DNA of 64,000 bases. It comes from an uncultured Pseudomonadales bacterium. GTDB lineage: Bacteria; Pseudomonadota; Gammaproteobacteria; Pseudomonadales; Azotimanducaceae. Location: positions 992,001-1,056,000 of the forward strand of contig OY282455.1 of assembly GCA_958296195.1 (NCBI GenBank). The letters are read 5' to 3'. Of the stretch, positions 58,545 to 64,000 are shown piece by piece; the stretch's first letter is position 1; each line of letters begins with the position of its first letter. The translations under genes were made by a program, and so were the position numbers. Under the pieces are notes generated by a model. That model searched no databases, had not been told where the DNA came from, and saw only the letters and a list, made by a program, of their open reading frames with translations.

Positions 58545-59909
58545 ATGAGGATGAAATTACTGCCGCTGGCGACGATTGCGGCTGGGTTGTTGGTCAGCCT
58601 AGCCGCGCCCTCGACCTTTACAGCCGTTCCCAACGCGCTGTCGAACGGCCAACCCCTGCCCAGCTTGGCGCCCATGCTGGAGCAAGTGAACCCGGCCGTG
58701 GTCAACATCGCCACCTACACCACCACTGCGGTGCGCAACCCGCTGCTGGACGACCCTTTCTTCCGCCGCTTCTTCAACGTTCCCAACCGGCAGCGCTACC
58801 GCCGCACCCGCAGCGCCGGCAGCGGCGTGGTCATCGATGCGGAGAACGGCTACATCGTCACCAACAATCATGTGGTGGCCCGCGCCGATGACATCGACAT
58901 CACCCTTTCCGACGGTCGGGTGCTGGAGGCGGAGTTGATCGGCACCGACCAAGCCGTGGACTTGGCGCTGCTGCAGGCCCCCGCCGACGGCCTCATTGAA
59001 ATCGAGTTCGGCGATTCGGACGCCCTGCGGGTGGGGGACTTCGTGGTGGCCATCGGCAACCCCTTCGGCCTGAACCAAACCGTCACCAGCGGCATCGTCA
59101 GCGCCTTGGGGCGCAGCGGCCTCGGCTTCGAGGGTTTTGAGGACTTTATTCAAACCGACGCCTCCATCAACCCCGGCAACTCCGGCGGCGCCTTGGTGGA
59201 TCTGTCCGGCGCCTTGATCGGCGTCAACGCCGCCCTGCTCTCCCCCGCCGGCGCCAACATCGGCATCGGCTTCGCCATTCCGTCCAACTTGGTGCGGGCC
59301 ATCACGGACCAAATCGTCCGCCACGGCGAAGTGCGGCGCGGCTATCTTGGGCTGGAGGTGCAGAACCTAGACCCGAACTTAGCCGAGGCCTTCGATACGA
59401 AGGATCAAGACGGCGTGGTGGTCGTATCCGTCGCGTCGGGCGGGGCCGCCGCCGGCGAAATCGAAACCGGGGACGTCATCACCCGCGTCGGCGGCCGGGA
59501 AGTGCAGGAAATTGGGGACTTCCACAGCCAGACCGCGGCGGTCTTCATCGGCGACGAACTTAAGGTGGAACTGTTGCGCAAAGGGCGTAAACACCAAGTG
59601 ACCATCGCCATTGAGGACGATCTGCAGGAACAGGTCGGCGGCGAGCACATCGATTCGCGTCTGGCCAACACGGAACTGCAGAACTTCCGCAACGAAGACG
59701 AGGTTGGCGCCGGGGTGCTGGTGACCGCCATTGCCCAAGGCAGCCGTGCCTGGACGGCCGGCCTGCGCAAAGGGGATGTGATCGTCGCGGCCAACCGCAA
59801 GGAGGTTGGCGAGCTTAAGGATCTGCGGGAGGCCATAGGCGTTCAAGCTCAGCAAATCCTGCTGCGCATCTACCGCTCCGGGCGCTTCGGCTACGTTTCC
59901 ATAAGGTAG
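58545..59909 (+). CDS. DegP/DegQ-type periplasmic serine protease
   Basis: A 454-residue HtrA-family protease with signal peptide ('LPLATIAAGLLVSLAAPS'). The S1C catalytic triad is visible: His109 in 'VTNNHVV', Asp139 in 'AVDLALL' and Ser213 in 'GNSGGAL'. Two PDZ domains follow (about 252-345 and 370-450, e.g. 'RRGYLGLEVQNLDPNLAEAF', 'AGLRKGDVIVAANRKEVGEL'). It degrades misfolded envelope proteins. I chose the ATG at 58545; the frame upstream runs through the tRNA gene, where a start is impossible. The long Q-linker of DegP is short, like DegQ. Confidence 0.92.
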   Translation: MRMKLLPLATIAAGLLVSLAAPSTFTAVPNALSNGQPLPSLAPMLEQVNPAVVNIATYTTTAVRNPLLDDPFFRRFFNVPNRQRYRRTRSAGSGVVIDAENGYIVTNNHVVARADDIDITLSDGRVLEAELIGTDQAVDLALLQAPADGLIEIEFGDSDALRVGDFVVAIGNPFGLNQTVTSGIVSALGRSGLGFEGFEDFIQTDASINPGNSGGALVDLSGALIGVNAALLSPAGANIGIGFAIPSNLVRAITDQIVRHGEVRRGYLGLEVQNLDPNLAEAFDTKDQDGVVVVSVASGGAAAGEIETGDVITRVGGREVQEIGDFHSQTAAVFIGDELKVELLRKGRKHQVTIAIEDDLQEQVGGEHIDSRLANTELQNFRNEDEVGAGVLVTAIAQGSRAWTAGLRKGDVIVAANRKEVGELKDLREAIGVQAQQILLRIYRSGRFGYVSIR

Positions 59910-59953
59910 GGCCAGCCCCTGCGGCCCAGCGAGCGCCTTGAGCTAAGCCGCGG

Positions 59954-61036
59954 CTATTCGAACATGATGACGTTGCGGGCGACCTCGCCGGTTTCCAACT
60001 GGGCGAGGGCGTCATTCACGTCTTCGAGCTTGATGCGTCCGGAGATCAACTCATCCAAGTGCAATTTCCCCTGCTGGTAGAAATCCACGAAGCGGGGCAT
60101 ATCGACCCGGAAGCGGTTGGAGCCCATGTTGCAGCCCTGCAGTTTCTTCTCCGCCAAAAACTCCGGGCCATGAATCTCCAGCATGGCGCCGACCGGAATC
60201 ATGCCGATGATCGTCGCCGTGCCGCCGCGCCGCACCATCTTGAACGCCTGTTGCGCCGTCTGCGTCAAGCCAATGGCCTCAAATGAGTAGTGGACGCCGC
60301 CACCGGTCAATTCGCGGATGGAGCCCACGGGATCCACTTCCCCGGCGTTGACCAGATCCGTAGCGCCGAACTTTCGCGCCAACTTCAACTTGGATTGCAC
60401 CCGGTCCACGGCGATGATGCGCCCGGCGCCGGCGATCGCCGCGCCGTTGATCGCCGCCAAGCCAACGCCGCCGCAACCGATGACCGCCACCGAAGCGCCC
60501 GGCTCCACGCCGGCCGTGTGAATGACCGAACCCACCCCGGTGGTGACGGCGCAACCGATCAAAGCCGCCCGGTCCAAGGGCATGTCCTCGCGCACCTTGG
60601 CGAGGGCGTGCTCATGCACCAGCATGTATTCGGCAAAGGACGAAAGATTCAGAAATTGGGCCAGTGACTCGCCGTTCTTGGCCAAACGCGGCGATTCGCC
60701 GCCGCCCCTTTGCAATTCCTGCGACATGCAGAGGGACATGTGGCCGGTAAGACAGTGCTCGCAATGGCCGCAAAACGCCGAAAGGCAGGTGATGACGTGG
60801 TCTCCCGGCTTGACGTAGGTGACGCTGTCGCCAACCGCCTCCACCACGCCGGCGGACTCATGGCCGAGCACCGCCGGCAACGCATAGGGATAGGCGCCGG
60901 TTTGAAAGTGCCGGTCAGAGTGGCACACGCCAGCGGCGACCGTGCGCACCAGCACCTCCCGCGGCGCCGGGTCGCCATGCTGAACGTCCTCTATCGTCAA
61001 CGGCTTGTTGACCTCCCGCAACACTGCTGCCTGCAC
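59954..61036 (-). CDS. Zinc-dependent alcohol dehydrogenase
   Basis: A 360-residue class-III-like MDR dehydrogenase. Catalytic zinc ligands are in 'VRTVAAGVCHSDRH' (Cys) and 'LGHESAG' (His-Glu); structural zinc cysteines lie in 'CGHCEHCLTGHMSLC' (C-x2-C-x2-C-x7-C). The cofactor fold is 'VAVIGCGGVGLAAINGAAIA'. It lacks the S-hydroxymethylglutathione residues and belongs to the NDMA-dependent/general alcohol group. GTG 61036 after GGGAGAG is chosen over the TTG at 61051. Single gene, convergent with degP. Probable substrate: alcohols or aldehydes. Confidence 0.9.
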   Translation of the reverse strand: MQAAVLREVNKPLTIEDVQHGDPAPREVLVRTVAAGVCHSDRHFQTGAYPYALPAVLGHESAGVVEAVGDSVTYVKPGDHVITCLSAFCGHCEHCLTGHMSLCMSQELQRGGGESPRLAKNGESLAQFLNLSSFAEYMLVHEHALAKVREDMPLDRAALIGCAVTTGVGSVIHTAGVEPGASVAVIGCGGVGLAAINGAAIAGAGRIIAVDRVQSKLKLARKFGATDLVNAGEVDPVGSIRELTGGGVHYSFEAIGLTQTAQQAFKMVRRGGTATIIGMIPVGAMLEIHGPEFLAEKKLQGCNMGSNRFRVDMPRFVDFYQQGKLHLDELISGRIKLEDVNDALAQLETGEVARNVIMFE

Positions 61037-61140
61037 GCCACTCTCCCACAACTAATCCAAGCACATAGTGCGGAGAGTTTGCCAAAGGCGCTCGTGAATT
61101 GCCACTTGGTGTTTGCGGGGCGCTATAGTGTGCCGCCCAT

Positions 61141-62076
61141 ATGTCTTCACCCGCCAAAATGCGGATTTGCCTAGCCGTCTTTGCTCTAGCGCTGGCGGGT
61201 AACTGCTTCGCCTACGAATCGTCCATTCACCAGAAGCTGACGTTTCTCGCCGCCAAGCAGCTAAACCGTTGCCTGGCGGACAGCGACATCCCAAGCGTGG
61301 ACGCCCTGCAGGTTCGCGTCATCGCCAAGGCCAACGCCCGGCAGGCGGAGGCCAACTTCTTCGTGCGCCTGTTTCGCTGGAGCTACTATGACCGCAGCGG
61401 CGTGGGCGACCGTGACGTCCTGTGGGTGATCGACACGCGCTTTCACGAACATTTCGACCAACAGGTGCGTCAGCTCAGGGGCACGGCCCAAACCGACCCC
61501 ACGGACGCTTACCGCCGCGTCGGGCGTGTTCTAAATTATGTTCAGGAGGTCACCTCGCCAGCGCAGGCAGCGCCGGTTTACACGGCAAGATGGTGGCGGT
61601 TGAACCTGAGGGACAAATTCGACAACTTCCCCGTTGACCAAGCTAGGGTCGCCGCCGCCACCGAAAGGAGTTGCCCCTACGTCCTCGCCAATCCCGGCGA
61701 CTACCACAGCATATTGAAGCAAACCGCGGACGACACGTTGACCGCGGTGCAGGCGCCCATGCTGGGGCGGCCGGCCTCTTGGGAGGCTTTCTGGACGCTC
61801 AACGAAGATCCGGGCAAGTTCGGGGAGTACGGACCCGCCGGCAACAATTTCGGCAGAAACGCCAACTTTAGTTGCGGCGCGGCCCAGCGCTGCGTGTTGC
61901 TGCGCGAAGATCCTCTCTATCGGGACTTCGCCCTGCAGCGGCACATCAGCGCCGTGGTGGCCAGCATGCGCATCATGCTCGCCCTGCAGCGGCAGCGCAG
62001 CGCAGCGCCACCATCGAGCGGGCCGCCGCCAAGGGTGGGGAAGCCCGCCGCAACAACCGGGCGGGAAGGCGCCTAG
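61141..62076 (+). CDS. Secreted zinc-phospholipase-C/S1-P1-like protein with altered metal ligands
   Basis: A 311-residue exported protein (signal peptide 'MRICLAVFALALAGNCFA'). The order of motifs resembles zinc-dependent phospholipase C / S1-P1 nucleases: an N-terminal 'YESSIHQKLTFLAAKQLNRC', 'DTRFHEHFDQQ' and 'GRVLNYVQEVTSPAQAAPVY'. In active members the last motif is H-x-x-x-D-x-x-x-P-x-H, binding zinc; here it reads N, E and Q, so those ligands are lost. His at 'SIH' and in 'FHEHF' remain. A proline-rich tail ends the protein. Its stop shares one base with the GTG of the following gene. Enzymatic activity is doubtful; family placement is by motif order. Confidence 0.5.
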   Translation: MSSPAKMRICLAVFALALAGNCFAYESSIHQKLTFLAAKQLNRCLADSDIPSVDALQVRVIAKANARQAEANFFVRLFRWSYYDRSGVGDRDVLWVIDTRFHEHFDQQVRQLRGTAQTDPTDAYRRVGRVLNYVQEVTSPAQAAPVYTARWWRLNLRDKFDNFPVDQARVAAATERSCPYVLANPGDYHSILKQTADDTLTAVQAPMLGRPASWEAFWTLNEDPGKFGEYGPAGNNFGRNANFSCGAAQRCVLLREDPLYRDFALQRHISAVVASMRIMLALQRQRSAAPPSSGPPPRVGKPAATTGREGA

Positions 62077-64000
62077 TGGCGGTGCCCACGCAAGGCGCAA
62101 CACCGCGCCGGACGCATGGAGCAACGGCCGGCCTTGGCGGCCTGCAGGTGCTGGACCTCACGGACGAAATGGGCCTGATGTGCGGGCAGCTTCTCGCCGA
62201 CATGGGCGCTCAAGTGCATCAACTGGTTCCTGCGGCGCTGTCCGCTCGCTTGTCCAGCGACTTCTGGCAAGCCTACACCCTCGGCAAGCGGGTCGAAGTC
62301 ATCGACTGGCCGCGGACGCCCAAGTTGGTTAAGGGGTTTGCCGCCGAAGCGGACTTGCTGCTGGACAGTTGCGGAGCTTCAAGGCTCAGCGCCTTGGGGA
62401 TCAGTTGGGAAGAACTGCACACCGCCAATCCCGGCCTGATCCACATCTCCATAACCGGCTTCGGGGGGTCCGGACCCAAGGCCGGCTACGCCGCAACAGA
62501 CCTGACCATCGCCGCCGCCTCTGGACACCTCCATCTTTCCGGTGACATGCAAAACCCACCGCTGCGGATCGGTGCCGATCAAGCCCATGCCCACGCATCG
62601 GCGGACGCCGCGGTGGGTGCGCTCATCGCCTTGGCTGACCGGGACCGCACCGGCTTGGGCCAGCATTTGGACATATCCGCACAACAGTCCATGACTTTGG
62701 CGTTGCTGTGCCGCAGTTTGGACAAGCCGGCCGGCCAACCGCCGGCGCAGCGCATGGCTTACGCCATGCAATTGGGAAGCGTTGCCCTGAAAACCCAATT
62801 CCGCTGCGCCGATGGCTGGGTGGTGGCGCTGCAGGGCGTGTTGCCGCCGCTGGCCGGCTTCATGGAGCGACTGATGGCTTGGGTTCTTGAAGCCGGCCAT
62901 TGCAGCGCCGCGGACCTGCAATGGGATTGGGGCGGCACCGGGATGCGCATGGCGGCCGGCGAGATCGACGCACAGGCTTGGGCACCCGTGCAAAATGGCA
63001 TTGAAAAGCTGTTGGCCGGCCAGACCAAGGCGCAGCTTATGGAGGCCGCCGTCGCCCGACGTCTGCTGCTGGCGCCCGTGCTGGAGTTGGGCGAAGTGCT
63101 CGACAGCCCCCAGCTGGTGGAGCGGGGACAGGCACTCGACAGCCCGTCCGGCAAGCGCTTGGGCGTCTTCGCCAAGTTTTCCCAAACGCCTCTGCCCCTA
63201 GGGCCGCTGCCGCAAGGAGGATCGGAATTCAGCCAACCCCGCAACGGCCAAGACCCAAGCAGGATCGACCAAGGGAATGGACGCGGGCCGCCGAAAACGC
63301 CAGACGGGGCCAAATGCCCCCTGGAAGGCGTCAAGATACTGGATATCTTCTGGGTGGTTGCCGGCCCCGGCGCGACGCGGATGCTGGCCGACTACGGAGC
63401 GACCGTGGTGCATGTCGAGTCAACCGCTCGCATCGACATGCTGCGCAACGTGCCGCCCTATTTGGGCGGCGTCATGGCCCCGGAGCGGGCTGCCGCCCAC
63501 CACAGCACCAACGCCAACAAGCTCAACGTCACCTTGGACATCAGCACGGCGGCCGGTAAGGACGTGCTGCGCGATCTCATCGCTTGGGCGGACGTCATGA
63601 CCGAGTCGTTCACGCCGGGGGTGATCGAGCGGCTGGGCTTCGGCTACGCTGCGGCGTCCCGCATCAACCCCGGCATCATCTTCATTTCCAGCGCCCTAAT
63701 GGGGCAAACCGGCCCTTGGCGCAGCTACTCCGGCTACGGCAACCTCGGCGCCGCCGTTTGCGGCTTCCACGCCCTAACCGGCCGGCCGGAGGCGCCCCCA
63801 GCCGGTTGCTTCGGCCCCTACACGGATTTCACTTCCGTGCGCTTCAACGCCTTGGCGATCCTGTTCGCCTTGCGGGAGCGGCGGCGCAGCGGCGTCGGCC
63901 AGCACATCGACATGGCCCAAGCCGAAGCCGCCCTGCAATTCCTGGCCCCGCAATGCTTCGCCTACTGGCGGGCCGGCACAACGCCCAGCGCCCTAGGCAA
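62076..64000 (+). CDS. Family III CoA transferase with two CaiB domains (partial, runs off right edge)
   Basis: At least 641 codons of a CaiB/BaiF (class III) CoA transferase. Domain 1 (about 20-390) has 'LDLTDEMGLMCGQLLADMGA', 'LIHISITGFGGSGPKAGYAA' and 'RTGLGQHLDISAQQS'; a linker (about 390-410) joins domain 2, with 'LDIFWVVAGPGATRMLADYG', 'ATVVHVESTARIDMLRNVPP', 'FISSALMGQTGPWRSYSGYG' and 'GVGQHIDMAQAEAALQFLAP'. In domain 2 the catalytic Asp is expected in 'QAEAALQFLAP...' region or the 'YTDFT' loop. Proteins with two such domains are in the same family as some formyl-CoA/crotonobetainyl transferases. Starts at GTG 62076 overlapping the previous stop; may be a catabolic acyl-CoA step. Confidence 0.85.
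   Translation, partial: MAVPTQGATPRRTHGATAGLGGLQVLDLTDEMGLMCGQLLADMGAQVHQLVPAALSARLSSDFWQAYTLGKRVEVIDWPRTPKLVKGFAAEADLLLDSCGASRLSALGISWEELHTANPGLIHISITGFGGSGPKAGYAATDLTIAAASGHLHLSGDMQNPPLRIGADQAHAHASADAAVGALIALADRDRTGLGQHLDISAQQSMTLALLCRSLDKPAGQPPAQRMAYAMQLGSVALKTQFRCADGWVVALQGVLPPLAGFMERLMAWVLEAGHCSAADLQWDWGGTGMRMAAGEIDAQAWAPVQNGIEKLLAGQTKAQLMEAAVARRLLLAPVLELGEVLDSPQLVERGQALDSPSGKRLGVFAKFSQTPLPLGPLPQGGSEFSQPRNGQDPSRIDQGNGRGPPKTPDGAKCPLEGVKILDIFWVVAGPGATRMLADYGATVVHVESTARIDMLRNVPPYLGGVMAPERAAAHHSTNANKLNVTLDISTAAGKDVLRDLIAWADVMTESFTPGVIERLGFGYAAASRINPGIIFISSALMGQTGPWRSYSGYGNLGAAVCGFHALTGRPEAPPAGCFGPYTDFTSVRFNALAILFALRERRRSGVGQHIDMAQAEAALQFLAPQCFAYWRAGTTPSALG

Noticed and set aside
1-64000. CRISPR array, rRNA operon, integrase or prophage
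   Set aside because: No regularly spaced repeats, rRNA sequence, integrase or phage structural gene was found; only one decayed insertion sequence.

Overview
The window is high-GC DNA from a Gram-negative bacterium, most likely a gammaproteobacterium or close relative. Evidence for this is an NlpD-type lipoprotein, the three-subunit transhydrogenase pntAA-pntAB-pntB, a seven-iron ferredoxin FdxA, a DegP/DegQ protease, a BCCT transporter and a TonB receptor. This placement is inference; there is no rRNA. Housekeeping or catabolic blocks alternate with accessory islands full of toxin-antitoxin genes, orphan ATPases, gene fragments and duplications, as in a host-associated or heavily recombining genome.

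Layout. 1-1.2 kb: AbiEi-type type IV antitoxin with its promoter/operator. 1.8-9.5 kb: BCCT transporter, fdxA, nlpD, a hicA-hicB-TRAP substrate-binding-protein operon, and the pnt operon. 9.6-12.7 kb: two orphan AAA ATPases. 12.8-13.5 kb: a decayed insertion sequence with long terminal inverted repeats. 13.6-21.5 kb: a lasso-peptide-like RiPP cluster. 21.7-24.9 kb: a decayed higBA and two more ATPases. 24.9-33.9 kb: catabolic genes, namely an SDR, coxG and coxSLM (form II CO-dehydrogenase-like), a nitroreductase, an MFS transporter and a quinone reductase. 33.9-36.8 kb: two more ATPases. 37.5-45.0 kb: two large secreted proteins that share a duplicated 3' end. 45.1-46.2 kb: remnants of a restriction-modification system and a HicB with only a stub of hicA. 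46.2-51.3 kb: a tandemly duplicated WYL / PD-(D/E)XK / DUF2779 nuclease locus. 51.5-57.4 kb: a small secreted protein, antitoxin genes, a TonB receptor, hicBA, an SDR and a complete antitoxin/ParE pair. 57.4-64 kb: threonine dehydratase, tRNA-Gly(CCC), a DegP-like protease, a zinc alcohol dehydrogenase, a metal-site-less phospholipase-C-like protein, and a two-domain CoA transferase cut by the right edge.

The most unusual system is the RiPP cluster at 13.6-21.5 kb. It encodes an asparagine-synthetase-like cyclase, a PqqD-type leader-binding protein (frameshifted here), an HprK-like kinase of the kind that phosphorylates lasso-peptide tails, two sulfotransferases, a GT8 glycosyltransferase, and one or two oxygenase-like proteins. 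Two precursor genes share a W-[ST]-K-P-x-[IL]-R leader motif, a Gly exactly 14 residues after the motif Pro, and a Tyr-Tyr tail. Each precursor gene carries a 19-20 nt poly-C run directly after its start codon, so slippage would switch the peptide on or off. The smaller precursor (56 residues) has two overlapping start codons in different frames, one productive at 19 C and the other at 20 C. A third 20-nt C run lies at 37.1 kb behind a promoter-like site. A protease/maturase (B2) and an exporter are not visible here, and the PqqD and hydroxylase genes look damaged, so the cluster may be decaying or may rely on genes elsewhere.

Two other patterns stand out. Four AAA_14/DUF4143 ATPase genes each have their own long, unrelated inverted repeat just upstream. 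The WYL/PD-(D/E)XK/DUF2779 locus has been duplicated in tandem, leaving one complete and one truncated nuclease copy.
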